DNA of 64,000 bases from Mangrovimonas futianensis (GCF_021245805.1 NZ_JAJJNF010000010.1:1-64000); one strand, 5' to 3'; shown: positions 8,269 through 16,603, numbered from the stretch's first letter. The notes: a model not told the origin generated them from the sequence alone. Translations and numbers: made by a program.

Positions 8269-10200
8269 ATGAACAGCATGAAAACAAAAGTTTTACTTAT
8301 AATCATAGCATTATGCTCAACTTTTACTTTTGCCCAAGAAAAAGTTGCTGACAAATTTTTTGAGAAATATGCTTATTTGAAAGCTGCTGAATTGTATGAG
8401 GAAGCTGTCAAAAAAGGAGAGAATAGTGAGCATGTTTTAACACGATTGGGAGACTGTTATTACAACAATTCCAATTCGGAGCAAGCTGCCAAATGGTATA
8501 AAATGGCTTTGGACAAATATGAAAACAAAATCAGTCCAGAATACATTTATAAGTACATCCAAACCCAAAGAAGTTTAGGCAACTATGAAGAGGCCGAAAA
8601 GTGGTTAGCTAAGTTTAAGGACATTCAAAATGATGACAGACGTGCCGATGAATTGGCCTCTAGCAACTTAAGTCTTTATGAAAAATTATCAACTCCTAAA
8701 GGACTTTTCGTGGACGTAAAAGGATTGGATATAAACTCCACTTATGCGGATTTTGGTCCGGTTGTCATGGATAGTGTCATGTTCTTTTCTACTTCAAGAA
8801 ATACGGAAAATGAAATTTATAAATGGAATGGAGAACCTTTTTTAGACATCTATGTAGCTGACAGGGTTATGGAAGATGGCAAGGCGAAATTTTCTGAGCC
8901 ACAATTGGTAAATTTTTCGGGAGTTAAAAGAAAAAATATTCATAACGCCAATCCGGTATTTACAAAAGATGGGAAGACCATGTATTTTACGAGGGATAAT
9001 GTCGATAAAAGAAATAGACCTCGTTATGATAAAGAAGGGACTACCCACCTTAAAATGTATAGAGCCACTCTAGTTGATTCTTTATGGAGTAATGTAGAAG
9101 AGTTACCTTTTAATGATGATGTCTATTCTACAGGACATCCAGCTTTAAGTTTGGACAACAAAATGCTTTACTTTGTTTCTGACAGAGAAGGAGGTTTTGG
9201 ACAAACAGATATCTATCAAGTAGCCATTAATGATGATGGTTCTTTTGGAACTGTAGAAAACATGGGAGAAAAAGTCAACACAGAAGGAAGAGAAGTATTC
9301 CCTTTTATTGCAAAGGACAATACATTCTACTTTTCTTCTGACGGATTCTTAAATTTAGGATTATTGGACATTTTCAAATCGGATATCTTGAACAATTCCA
9401 ATGCCGAAGCTGTTAATTTAGGTGCTCCTTACAATAGTGGTTACGATGATTTTGCTATCTACTTAGATTCTGATTCTGGAGATGGATTTTTCTCTTCAAA
9501 TAGACCAGGAGGAAAAGGTAGTGATGATATTTACGGTTTTGTTTCTTATGATTGCCAACAAATCGTCCAAGGAATTGTGAGAGACAGTAAGATCCTATCC
9601 ATCCTTCAAGGAGCAACTGTTCAACTAATAGATGAATCTGGAAAAATTGTTGCCGAAACAACTACCGATGAAAATGGGGTTTATAAATTGGAAGCTGATT
9701 GTGATAAAAAATACACCGTTCTAGCCAGTAAGGCTGACTACAAAGATGATATAAAAGAAGTTGAAACTTCCAACGAGCATATGAAAGAACATCAAGTAGA
9801 TCTTAACTTGATTCCTCTTATCAATCTAAATGAAATTGTGATTAACCCTATTTTCTTTAATTTCGATAAATGGGATATCAGAGCTGATGCAGCCTATGAA
9901 TTAGAAAATATTGTTTCAGTCATGAGAGAGCATCCAAACATGGTTATTAAGATTGAGTCCCATACAGATAGCCGTGGTAGTGATAAATACAACATGAAAT
10001 TATCTGATAGAAGAGCTAAATCGACCAGAGACTACATTCTATCCAGAAACATTGCACCAGAACGTATTGAAAGTGCCATTGGGTATGGAGAAAGCCAATT
10101 GGTCAATGAATGCTCCAACGGTGTTAAATGTTCGGAAGAAAGACACCAAGAAAACAGACGATCTAAATTCATCATTCTTTCTGGTAAAGAAGAAAAATAA
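8269..10200 (+). CDS. PorE-like OmpA family protein with TPR, PD40 repeats and carboxypeptidase-regulatory-like domain
   Basis: 643 residues. A signal peptide (cleavage near TFA-QE) is followed by TPR-like helices about 30-130, a beta-propeller region with PD40-type strands (GHPALSLDNKMLYFVSDREGGFG; SNRPGGKGSDDIYGF) about 150-440, a carboxypeptidase regulatory-like domain about 440-520, and an OmpA C-terminal domain about 523-640 (FFNFDKWDIR, SHTDSRGSDKYN, LSDRRAKS). This architecture matches PorE of the T9SS, which anchors the trans-envelope complex to peptidoglycan; such genes commonly sit beside porP/sprF. ATG at 8269 is used; ATG at 8278 is an equally good start for the signal peptide. 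It follows the PorP-like gene by 2 bp and is closed by the terminator at 10314-10347. Confidence 0.88.
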   Translation: MNSMKTKVLLIIIALCSTFTFAQEKVADKFFEKYAYLKAAELYEEAVKKGENSEHVLTRLGDCYYNNSNSEQAAKWYKMALDKYENKISPEYIYKYIQTQRSLGNYEEAEKWLAKFKDIQNDDRRADELASSNLSLYEKLSTPKGLFVDVKGLDINSTYADFGPVVMDSVMFFSTSRNTENEIYKWNGEPFLDIYVADRVMEDGKAKFSEPQLVNFSGVKRKNIHNANPVFTKDGKTMYFTRDNVDKRNRPRYDKEGTTHLKMYRATLVDSLWSNVEELPFNDDVYSTGHPALSLDNKMLYFVSDREGGFGQTDIYQVAINDDGSFGTVENMGEKVNTEGREVFPFIAKDNTFYFSSDGFLNLGLLDIFKSDILNNSNAEAVNLGAPYNSGYDDFAIYLDSDSGDGFFSSNRPGGKGSDDIYGFVSYDCQQIVQGIVRDSKILSILQGATVQLIDESGKIVAETTTDENGVYKLEADCDKKYTVLASKADYKDDIKEVETSNEHMKEHQVDLNLIPLINLNEIVINPIFFNFDKWDIRADAAYELENIVSVMREHPNMVIKIESHTDSRGSDKYNMKLSDRRAKSTRDYILSRNIAPERIESAIGYGESQLVNECSNGVKCSEERHQENRRSKFIILSGKEEK

Positions 10201-10313
10201 CATGGAGGGTTAAATTATTTTAACTTTTTGTAAGACTATTTCTGAGTAATAAGGTTTAGTGATTATTTAATATTATAGCTTACATATTATACCTTCCTAA
10301 CAATGCCTTATTA

Positions 10314-10347
10314 CTAAAAAGCCACCCAATCCTGGGTGGCTTTTAAA
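10314..10347 (+). terminator. Terminator of adhesin-porP-ompA operon
   Basis: Perfect 8-bp stem GCCACCCA/TGGGTGGC (10321-10328 and 10333-10340) with loop ATCC. It is flanked by A5 on the left and T4 plus further Ts on the right. It lies 120 bp after the OmpA stop. Confidence 0.85.
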
Positions 10348-10454
10348 TTTATAACACCTTCTAATTTCGTTATATATTCTACCCATATTCCAAAAAAGTA
10401 TTCACCCTAAAAGGACACGACAAGGAATAAGTTAAATAGAATAACTTCCAAGCA

Positions 10455-10484
10455 AAAAAAAACCACCGATACCGGTGGTTTTCT
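10455..10484 (-). terminator. Terminator of the CAP-domain lipoprotein gene
   Basis: Stem AACCACCG/CGGTGGTT (10461-10468 and 10473-10480) with loop ATAC. On the minus strand it is followed by an unbroken run of Ts, the best direction for termination. Confidence 0.85.
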
Positions 10485-10561
10485 CACAAGAATTGTTGTT
10501 TTGCTACTAATCAATCATGATTTTCAACAATCTTTGGTTATCATCTTAGCTTACATATAAC

Positions 10562-11056
10562 CTATTTCTTTATGAATATATTGGTAAAATACCATTTACC
10601 TTGACTGTTCTTTTCAGCGGATACGTCAAAATCTGTAAAATCTCCTATAATATTTTCCCTGTGAGCATCACTGTTAATCCAAGCATTGACAACAGATTCA
10701 GCAGATGTAAACCCATAGGCTACATTTTCATTAACTTTTACTGCACCAGTATGATCCATTAAAAAAGCCTTTCTTTGATAAAAGTAATCGTGAGATACCG
10801 AATTTTGAGCTACCATATAATCTGTATGACTATAGGCTTGTGATTTGATTAAATCCATACCATTTAATGGAACCATCCCATTATTAATGCGGTAGTCATT
10901 AATCAACTCCAAAATTTCTATTTCTATTTCTTTGGCTTGAGGTACTACAATTTGCTCTGTAGCCAATTCGGCTTTGTCATCCACACTTTCGGTAGAGCAG
11001 GAAAAGCTTAACATGGCGCATAGTACCAAAACTGGTAATATAGTAGGTCGTTTCAT
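10562..11056 (-). CDS. CAP domain (SCP/PR1-like) lipoprotein
   Basis: 164 residues from ATG at 11056; an upstream in-frame TTG at 11065 would only add three residues before the signal sequence. The N-terminus MKRPTILPVLVLCAMLSFSC is a lipoprotein signal with the lipobox cysteine at the end, so it should be membrane-anchored. The CAP domain fills about 45-164: helix ELINDYRINNG, SHTDYM, VSHDYF, NENVAYGF and AWINSDAHRENI, which contain the usual His and Glu/Asp positions of the CAP cavity. Bacterial CAP proteins are exported and mostly of unknown biochemical function. It is a single gene ending at the hairpin at 10455-10484. Confidence 0.85.
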   Translation of the reverse strand: MKRPTILPVLVLCAMLSFSCSTESVDDKAELATEQIVVPQAKEIEIEILELINDYRINNGMVPLNGMDLIKSQAYSHTDYMVAQNSVSHDYFYQRKAFLMDHTGAVKVNENVAYGFTSAESVVNAWINSDAHRENIIGDFTDFDVSAEKNSQGKWYFTNIFIKK

Positions 11057-11129
11057 GTTGGGCAATTAAGATTTGGTGCTATAAAATTAACCGCCTAACT
11101 CAAAATAAATGTTAAAGAAATGTTAATTT

Positions 11130-11153
11130 CGATTAAAAACACGCTTTTAATCG
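11130..11153. terminator. Inverted repeat downstream of pdxH, possible terminator
   Basis: Perfect 9-bp stem CGATTAAAA/TTTTAATCG with a 6-nt loop ACACGC, 68-91 bp beyond the pdxH stop. The T-run after the stem is poor on the minus strand, so intrinsic termination is uncertain. It lies upstream of the CAP gene and could equally be a regulatory site. Confidence 0.4.
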
Positions 11154-11171
11154 TTATTTATTTCCTTTTAT

Positions 11172-11222
11172 CGATGAAATGCAATTTTAGATAGGGCTTT
11201 AATGCATTACATCGGTTTTTTT
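11172..11222. other. Twelve-bp imperfect hairpin abutting the end of pdxH
   Basis: CGATGAAATGCA (11172-11183) pairs with TGCATTACATCG (11203-11214) with one A-A mismatch and a 19-nt loop. On the plus strand a T-run follows directly (11215 onward). On the minus strand, where pdxH reads, the run is weak. It could stabilise the 3' end of the pyrR-pdxH transcript or stop antisense transcription. Confidence 0.4.
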
Positions 11223-11871
11223 AAGGAGATAATCGTTTTTTTACCCAATTATATTCCGAATCTAATTGATATCTGATTCTATCATGAAGTCTGTTGGGGC
11301 GTCCTTGCCAAAATTCTATTTCTACAGGTCTTACAAGAAATCCTCCCCAGTATGATGGCCTTTCTATTTCTTTACCTTCATAAAGTGCTTCTAGCTCAGT
11401 AAGTCTATTCTCCAGTTCTTCCCTACTTTCTAAAACTTCGCTTTGTTGAGAGACTATAGCACCTAATTGGCTACCTCTTGGTCTCGATTCAAAATAACCA
11501 TCACTTAAATTTTCGGCTATTTTTTCTGCCTTTCCTTTTATAATGATTTGTCGCTCTGCTCCAGCCCAAAAAAAAGATAAACAAACATTTGGATTCTTAG
11601 CAATAGCTTTGCCCTTTTCACTTAGGTAATTGGTAAAAAATATGAATCCTTCATAATTAAATCGTTTTAAAAGTACCACCCTATTTTTGGGATATCCATC
11701 CAATCCCATGGTAGAAATAGTCATGGCATTGGTTTCATCTTCTGGAAAAAACTCATCTACCTCGTGAAACCATTTTTGAAAGAGTTCTAATGGATTATCT
11801 GGTGTTTCTTGAAGTAACAACTCATGTTTTTCATAGGACTTTCTATAATGACTTAAATCGTTATTCTCCAT
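11221..11871 (-). CDS. pdxH: Pyridoxamine 5'-phosphate oxidase
   Basis: 216 residues, normal length. The enzyme oxidises pyridoxine or pyridoxamine 5'-phosphate to PLP with FMN and oxygen. Signature blocks are present in order: NAMTISTMGLDGYPKNRVVLLK, here recognised by PKNRVVLLK about 60-68; FTNYLSEKGKAI (FMN phosphate site); FWAGAERQI; ESRPRGSQLGAIVSQQSEVL, seen as SRPRGSQLGA; and the C-terminal PVEIEFWQGRPNRLHDR block with the substrate-binding RLHDR. Cytoplasmic. It is the last gene of a five-gene minus-strand unit behind rnz (40-bp gap). Identity is firm. Confidence 0.96.
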   Translation of the reverse strand: MENNDLSHYRKSYEKHELLLQETPDNPLELFQKWFHEVDEFFPEDETNAMTISTMGLDGYPKNRVVLLKRFNYEGFIFFTNYLSEKGKAIAKNPNVCLSFFWAGAERQIIIKGKAEKIAENLSDGYFESRPRGSQLGAIVSQQSEVLESREELENRLTELEALYEGKEIERPSYWGGFLVRPVEIEFWQGRPNRLHDRIRYQLDSEYNWVKKRLSP

Positions 11872-11911
11872 AATTAAAATTTGACCTTAAATTTAAGAAT
11901 AAATAGATTAA

Positions 11912-12817
11912 TTAAAATTCAAACACTTTCCCTGCCTCTGCCAATTCAACATTAGAAAAAAATTCAGAAGCTTCTGTTCTGAAATCCTCTAAATTGTCAT
12001 AGCGAGTGGAATAATGTCCCATAATTAAAGTGCCTACATTAGCTAATTTAGCAATAGTTGCAGCCTCCTTTGCTGTACTATGCTTGGTTGGAGAGGCCAA
12101 ATGTGCATGTTTCTCAAGAAAAGTAGATTCGTGGTATAGCACATTTACTTCATTAATTATAGGTACTATAGACTTTTCAAATGCTGTATCACTACAAAAT
12201 GCATAACTCTTTGCAGGTAAAGGTGGTTTTGTAACCTCTTCGTTTTTTATAAGCGTTCCATCATTACTCTCTACATCATAACCCTGTTTTAATTTCCGGT
12301 AATAGGCCACATCAATGTCGGCATTAAGAACTGCATTTAAATCCAGTTTACGTTCCCCTGGCTTTTCTTTAAATAAAAATCCATTGGTATATACTCTATG
12401 ATTTAGCGGAATAGTTCGAACTTCAACTAAATCATCTTCAAAAATCAATTCAGATTCCTTAGAGGTTAGTTCATGAAAAATTAAAGGGTAATTGGTCCAT
12501 GAATCTCCTAACTTCAAGAGCATGGTAATCGCTTCCTTAATACCTTTGGGGCCATAAATGTGAAGCTCGGTTTCCCGAGTCAACAATCTAAATGTAGATA
12601 TCAATCCCACCAAACCATAAAAATGATCCCCATGTAAATGGGAAATGAAAATATGTTTAATGCGATTGAATTTTATTTTATTTTTTCTAAGCTGGACTTG
12701 AGTGCCTTCTCCACAATCTATCAAAAAAATGTGATTTTTGATTTCTAGAACCTGAGATGTGGGATGCGTATGAATTCTCGGAGTTGCACTATGACAGCCT
12801 AAAATGGTTAATTTCAT
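11912..12817 (-). CDS. rnz: Ribonuclease Z
   Basis: 301 residues, the size of the short (ElaC-like) tRNase Z. It cleaves 3' extensions from tRNA precursors using a metallo-beta-lactamase fold with two zinc ions. The zinc motif HLHGDH lies at 60-65, with further ligands in SDTAF (Asp), HESTF (His) and GHYSTRY (His). CGEGTQVQL near 35-43 is another family block. Cytoplasmic. It begins 2 bp after the stop of the small STAS-like gene and is transcribed with pyrR and pyrB. Identity firm. Confidence 0.95.
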   Translation of the reverse strand: MKLTILGCHSATPRIHTHPTSQVLEIKNHIFLIDCGEGTQVQLRKNKIKFNRIKHIFISHLHGDHFYGLVGLISTFRLLTRETELHIYGPKGIKEAITMLLKLGDSWTNYPLIFHELTSKESELIFEDDLVEVRTIPLNHRVYTNGFLFKEKPGERKLDLNAVLNADIDVAYYRKLKQGYDVESNDGTLIKNEEVTKPPLPAKSYAFCSDTAFEKSIVPIINEVNVLYHESTFLEKHAHLASPTKHSTAKEAATIAKLANVGTLIMGHYSTRYDNLEDFRTEASEFFSNVELAEAGKVFEF

Positions 12818-12819
12818 AT

Positions 12820-13152
12820 TTAAAAACCTAGATCTCTTTCCATCTCTTCCATTTCAATGACATCATAGGCCTCCTTAGTGGTTGGCACCACAACTATTTC
12901 GTTGGGCATTTCATCAAAATTGACTTTGTCATTTACGATTACAAAGGAATGTTTAGCTTTTCTATGCTTATTTGACAACCTTAAAAACTCAATAATTTGT
13001 TCTAAGCTAATGCTTTTTAAACTGTTCAGATTGACAATGATATTATCATTTTTATAGCGATCATATATCACCTCCATTTTTTTTACCAACTCAACAATAG
13101 TTGCCTTTTCCTGAGTAATTATGGTAATATTTTCATCCTTATCAATAAGCAT
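12820..13152 (-). CDS. Small STAS-like protein of unknown function
   Basis: 110 residues with no signal peptide or membrane segment. The alternating pattern (NITIITQEKATIVELVKKM, then IIVNLNSLKSISLEQIIEFLRLSNKHRKAKHSFVIV) is split here to its features: a beta strand, a helix, then VNLNSLKSIS, helix and strand. This resembles the STAS or anti-anti-sigma fold, where the serine loop sits after the second core strand. The acidic C-terminus EMEEMERDLGF is distinctive. Spacing is 4 bp to pyrB and 2 bp to rnz, so translation is probably coupled to both. The function is unknown, and the STAS call is only a fold impression. Confidence 0.75.
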   Translation of the reverse strand: MLIDKDENITIITQEKATIVELVKKMEVIYDRYKNDNIIVNLNSLKSISLEQIIEFLRLSNKHRKAKHSFVIVNDKVNFDEMPNEIVVVPTTKEAYDVIEMEEMERDLGF

Positions 13153-13156
13153 ATCT

Positions 13157-14086
13157 CTAATTTTTAATTTTAGAAGCTAATAAATAGATTACAGCCATTC
13201 TAACTGCTACTCCATTTTGAACTTGATCCAAAATAATAGCTTGATCAGAATCTGCTACATCACTAGTAATTTCCACTCCCCTATTAATTGGTCCGGGGTG
13301 CATGATAACAATTTCCTTATCTAAAGAATCTAATAAGGCTTTATTTACACCAAATTGCTGTGTGTATTCCCTTGTTGATGGAAAATAGCTGATATCCATT
13401 CTCTCATTTTGAACTCTTAGCATATTAGCTACATCACACCATTCCAGAGCCTTTCTTAAGTTGGTTTCAACCTTAACACCCAATTTATCAATATACTTGG
13501 GAAGAAGTGTTTTTGGTCCGCATACCATGACATTGGCACCTTGTAATTGTAAAGCAAAAATATTTGAGAGCGCGACTCTACTATGCAATATATCACCTAC
13601 AATAACGACATTTTTTCCTCCAACTTCTCCTAAACGCTCCCTAATAGAAAACGAATCTAAAAGCGCTTGGGTAGGATGCTCGTGAGCTCCATCACCTGCA
13701 TTGACAATACTCGCATTGACATGTTGGGATAGAAAGACACCTGCTCCAGGATTGGGATGTCTCATAACCACCATATCAACTTTCATGGAGAGAATATTAT
13801 TAACCGTGTCTATTAAGGTTTCGCCTTTCTTTACAGATGATTGAGATGCTGAAAAATTAATCACATCGGCCGAGAGTCTTTTCTCTGCCAGTTCAAAGGA
13901 CAATTTGGTCCTTGTTGAGTTTTCAAAAAATAGATTAGCTATCGTAATATCTCTTAAAGAAGGAACCTTCTTAATAGGTCTATTAATGACTTCCTTAAAA
14001 TGATCTGCGGTGCTGAAAATAAGATCAATGTCTGCTTTATTCAGATATTTGATCCCTAATAAGTGATTGACACTTAATTCACTCAT
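13157..14086 (-). CDS. pyrB: Aspartate carbamoyltransferase catalytic chain
   Basis: 309 residues, the usual size. It joins carbamoyl phosphate and aspartate in the committed step of pyrimidine synthesis. The carbamoyl-phosphate loop FFENSTRTKLSFE has STRT at 57-60. HPNPGA, DGAHEHPTQALLD and the C-terminal HPGPINRGVE are also present. No pyrI regulatory chain is nearby, so the trimer probably works alone or under PyrR control. It starts 3 bp after pyrR in the same operon. Identity firm. Confidence 0.97.
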   Translation of the reverse strand: MSELSVNHLLGIKYLNKADIDLIFSTADHFKEVINRPIKKVPSLRDITIANLFFENSTRTKLSFELAEKRLSADVINFSASQSSVKKGETLIDTVNNILSMKVDMVVMRHPNPGAGVFLSQHVNASIVNAGDGAHEHPTQALLDSFSIRERLGEVGGKNVVIVGDILHSRVALSNIFALQLQGANVMVCGPKTLLPKYIDKLGVKVETNLRKALEWCDVANMLRVQNERMDISYFPSTREYTQQFGVNKALLDSLDKEIVIMHPGPINRGVEITSDVADSDQAIILDQVQNGVAVRMAVIYLLASKIKN

Positions 14087-14089
14087 GTT

Positions 14090-14629
14090 TTAATTATTTA
14101 TAAGATAAACCGAATCTTCGCCTTCGTTTTCACTCCAATTTACCTTTACTTTTTCATTATTTATAGCATCAACTTGTCTGCCTCTATAATCGGGTTGAAT
14201 AGGTAAATGTCTGCTAAACCTTCTATCTATAAGAGTTAATAGCTCTATTTCAGCCGGTCTTCCAAACGATTGAATAGCAGTAAGGGCTGAACGAATGCTT
14301 CGTCCAGTATATAGTACATCATCTATAAACACAATTCGCTTGTCTTCCACAATAAAATCAATATGGGTGGAATTGGCCTGTAATGGCTTATCACTCCTCC
14401 TAAAATCATCCCTAAAAAAAGTGATGTCTAGTGAACCCCATTTAATATCCTTTATTTGATAATCCTCTTGCAGAATTTTAACCAATCTATCGGCTAAAAA
14501 TTTCCCTCTAGGTTGAAGACCAATGAGCGCTGTATTTGAGAAATCGTTGTGTTTTTCAATAAGTTGACAAGCCAATCTATGCAGAATGATGTTTACCTCT
14601 TTGTTGTTAAGTAAAACTTTTTGACTCAT
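14090..14629 (-). CDS. pyrR: PyrR-like bifunctional pyrimidine regulator / uracil phosphoribosyltransferase
   Basis: 179 residues from ATG at 14629. An ATG at 14644 is in frame but would lie only about 5 nt from the start expected from the TATCTTTG promoter at 14656-14663, so the second ATG is preferred and also gives the usual MSQKVLLNNKE start. PyrR binds PRPP and uracil nucleotides and in many bacteria controls pyr operons by RNA binding. The PRPP loop is VFIDDVLYTGRSIRSAL, with the DDVLYTGRS core. LIGLQPRGKFLA and LIDRRFSRHLPIQPDYRG, seen as DRRFSRHLP, are further family blocks. It leads the pyrR-pyrB-x-rnz-pdxH unit. I see no classical attenuator, but a palindrome spans its 5' leader. 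Confidence 0.93.
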   Translation of the reverse strand: MSQKVLLNNKEVNIILHRLACQLIEKHNDFSNTALIGLQPRGKFLADRLVKILQEDYQIKDIKWGSLDITFFRDDFRRSDKPLQANSTHIDFIVEDKRIVFIDDVLYTGRSIRSALTAIQSFGRPAEIELLTLIDRRFSRHLPIQPDYRGRQVDAINNEKVKVNWSENEGEDSVYLINN

Positions 14630-14636
14630 AGTATTC

Positions 14637-14658
14637 CCAAACATTGTTTGGTAAACAA
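14637..14658. promoter_or_regulatory. Overlapping palindromes in the pyrR leader
   Basis: CCAAACATTGTTTGG (14637-14651) is a perfect 7-1-7 palindrome. It overlaps a second one, TTGTTTGGTAAACAA (14644-14658). Both lie between the -7 box and the chosen pyrR start, a position suited to an operator or an RNA element. Confidence 0.5.
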
Positions 14659-14685
14659 AGATAAGCTAAAAATTGAGTTTTCGAA
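14656..14685 (-). promoter_or_regulatory. Promoter of the pyrR operon
   Basis: Minus strand: TTCG (14685-14682), 18-bp spacer, TATCTTTG (14663-14656). The -7 box is a perfect Bacteroidetes TAnnTTTG; the -33 is one base off TTTG. Transcription should start near 14650. Confidence 0.65.
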
Positions 14686-14695
14686 TGCTCATAAA

Positions 14696-14730
14696 ATAAA
14701 AAAGCCTTCAAAAATTGAAGGCTTTCTTTA
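14696..14730 (-). terminator. Terminator of rpsA
   Basis: Stem AAAGCCTTCA/TGAAGGCTTT (14701-14710 and 14716-14725), loop AAAAT, with an A-rich left side that gives a T-run on the minus strand. It lies 26 bp after the rpsA stop. Confidence 0.85.
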
Positions 14731-14750
14731 TTGGTAATGGATTGAAAAAA

Positions 14751-16583
14751 TTATTTCTTTCCGTCCATTTTATCCTTAAGAGCTTGTAAAGCATCATTGG
14801 CATCACCTAATGTAGGCTTAGCTTCTGCTGCAGCAGCTTCTGCTTTTTTAGCAGCAGCTTTTACAATCTTAGCTTCTTCTTCTCTGAAGACTGCAGTGTG
14901 TGAAGCAACAACTCTCTTGAATTCTTTGTTGAATTCAATGATTTTAAATTCTGCTTCTTCACCTTTCTTAAGTTTCTTACCATCTTCTTTCTCTAAATGA
15001 CGAGCTGGTACGAAAGCTACGATGTCTTCATTAAATTCTACAGTAGCACCTTTGTCAACGATTTCAGTTACTTCTGCAGTGTGAGATGACCCAACTGCGA
15101 AGTCTTTTTCGTATTTATCCCAAGGGTTCTCTGTAGTTTGCTTGTGACCTAAACTTAATTTACGTCCTTCAACATCCAATTCAAGAACAATTACATCCAA
15201 TTTGTCTCCTACGTTACAGAATTCACTTGGGTGCTTGATTTTCTTAGTCCAAGATAAATCAGAGATATAAATCAATCCGTCAATACCTTCTTCTAATTCA
15301 ACAAATACACCAAAGTTTGTAAAGTTACGTACAACACCTGTGTGCTTAGAACCTACAGGATACTTAGAAGTAATATCAGTCCATGGATCTGGAGTCAATT
15401 GCTTGATACCAAGAGACATTTTACGCTCTTCTCTATCTAAAGTTAAGATAACTGCTTCAACTTCATCACCGATAGCAACGAAATCTTGAGCAGAACGTAA
15501 ATGTGTAGACCATGACATTTCAGAAACGTGAATCAATCCTTCAACACCATCAGCAACTTCAATAAACGCACCGTAATCTGCAATTACAACTACTTTACCT
15601 TTTACTTTGTCACCAACTTTAACTTCTTCTCCAAGAGCATCCCATGGATGCTTGCTCAATTGCTTAAGACCTAATTGGATTCTTGATTTATCTTCATCAA
15701 AATCAAGGATTACAACGTTTAATTTTTGATCTAATTCAACAATTTCATTTGGATGGTTGATTCTTGACCAAGAAAGATCTGTAATGTGAACTAAACCGTC
15801 AACACCACCTAAGTCAATAAACACACCATAAGAAGTAATGTTTTTAACAACACCTTCTAATACTTGTCCTTTTTCTAATTGACCAATGATTTCTTTCTTT
15901 TGTTCTTCTATATCAGCTTCAATTAAAGCTTTATGAGAAACTACTACGTTCTTAAATTCGTGGTTGATTTTAACAACTTTGAATTCCATAGTTTTGTTAA
16001 CGTAAGCATCGTAGTCACGGATAGGCTTCACGTCAATTTGAGAACCTGGTAAGAATGCTTCAATACCAAATACGTCAACGATCATACCTCCTTTAGTTCT
16101 ACACTTAACGAAACCATTAACGATTTCACCAGTATCATGAGCTGCGTTAACACGATCCCAAGCTTTAATAACACGAGCTTTTCTGTGAGATAATACCAAT
16201 TGACCTGTAGCATCTTCGCGAACGTCAATCAATACTTCTACTTTGTCTCCTACTTTTAAGTTTGGATTGTAACGGAATTCGTTCAAAGAAACAACACCTT
16301 CAGATTTAGCATTGATATCGATAATAGCATCACGATCTGTAATGTGAACTACTTCTCCTTCTACTACCTCGTCATCTAAAGTGTCTACGAAATTCTCTGC
16401 AACTAACTTTTCGAATTCTTTCAATTGAGAGTCTTCTACTTCGTCGATTCCTTCTTCGTAATTGTGCCAGTTGAAATCTTTTAAAAATTTCTCTGGGTTT
16501 GCTTGAGCCGCAGAAACTTGCGGTGCCTCAGCAGTTTTTGCTTCAGTTGCTTCAACTTCAGCTTGTTTTGCATTTTCAGCCAT
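14751..16583 (-). CDS. rpsA: 30S ribosomal protein S1
   Basis: 610 residues. S1 binds mRNA and docks it on the 30S subunit. Tandem S1 (OB-fold) domains are visible through blocks such as GEVVHITDRDAIIDI, GFVKCRTKGGMIVDVFG, VKNITSYGVFIDLGGVDGLVH, GAFIEVADGVEGLIHVSE and FTNFGVFVELEEGIDGLI, consistent with the usual six; each core repeats G-x-F-x-D/E and GL(I/V)H. The acidic N-terminal extension and Ala/Lys/Glu-rich C-terminus are common in Bacteroidota. It has its own promoter in the gap behind cmk and a leader of about 115 nt with a hairpin 21-58 bp before the ATG. S1 often represses its own translation. Identity firm. Confidence 0.96.
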   Translation of the reverse strand: MAENAKQAEVEATEAKTAEAPQVSAAQANPEKFLKDFNWHNYEEGIDEVEDSQLKEFEKLVAENFVDTLDDEVVEGEVVHITDRDAIIDINAKSEGVVSLNEFRYNPNLKVGDKVEVLIDVREDATGQLVLSHRKARVIKAWDRVNAAHDTGEIVNGFVKCRTKGGMIVDVFGIEAFLPGSQIDVKPIRDYDAYVNKTMEFKVVKINHEFKNVVVSHKALIEADIEEQKKEIIGQLEKGQVLEGVVKNITSYGVFIDLGGVDGLVHITDLSWSRINHPNEIVELDQKLNVVILDFDEDKSRIQLGLKQLSKHPWDALGEEVKVGDKVKGKVVVIADYGAFIEVADGVEGLIHVSEMSWSTHLRSAQDFVAIGDEVEAVILTLDREERKMSLGIKQLTPDPWTDITSKYPVGSKHTGVVRNFTNFGVFVELEEGIDGLIYISDLSWTKKIKHPSEFCNVGDKLDVIVLELDVEGRKLSLGHKQTTENPWDKYEKDFAVGSSHTAEVTEIVDKGATVEFNEDIVAFVPARHLEKEDGKKLKKGEEAEFKIIEFNKEFKRVVASHTAVFREEEAKIVKAAAKKAEAAAAEAKPTLGDANDALQALKDKMDGKK

Positions 16584-16603
16584 ATGCTGATTATTAATTT
16601 GTA

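Larger units (their letters stand above)
10201..10561. other. Convergent intergenic region with two terminators and a 12-bp direct repeat
   Basis: No gene seen. It holds one hairpin terminator near the rightward operon (10314-10347) and one near the leftward CAP gene (10455-10484). A TAATAAGG/CCTTATTA inverted pair lies at about 10247-10254 and 10306-10313. TAGCTTACATAT is repeated at 10276-10287 and 10547-10558. Confidence 0.5.
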
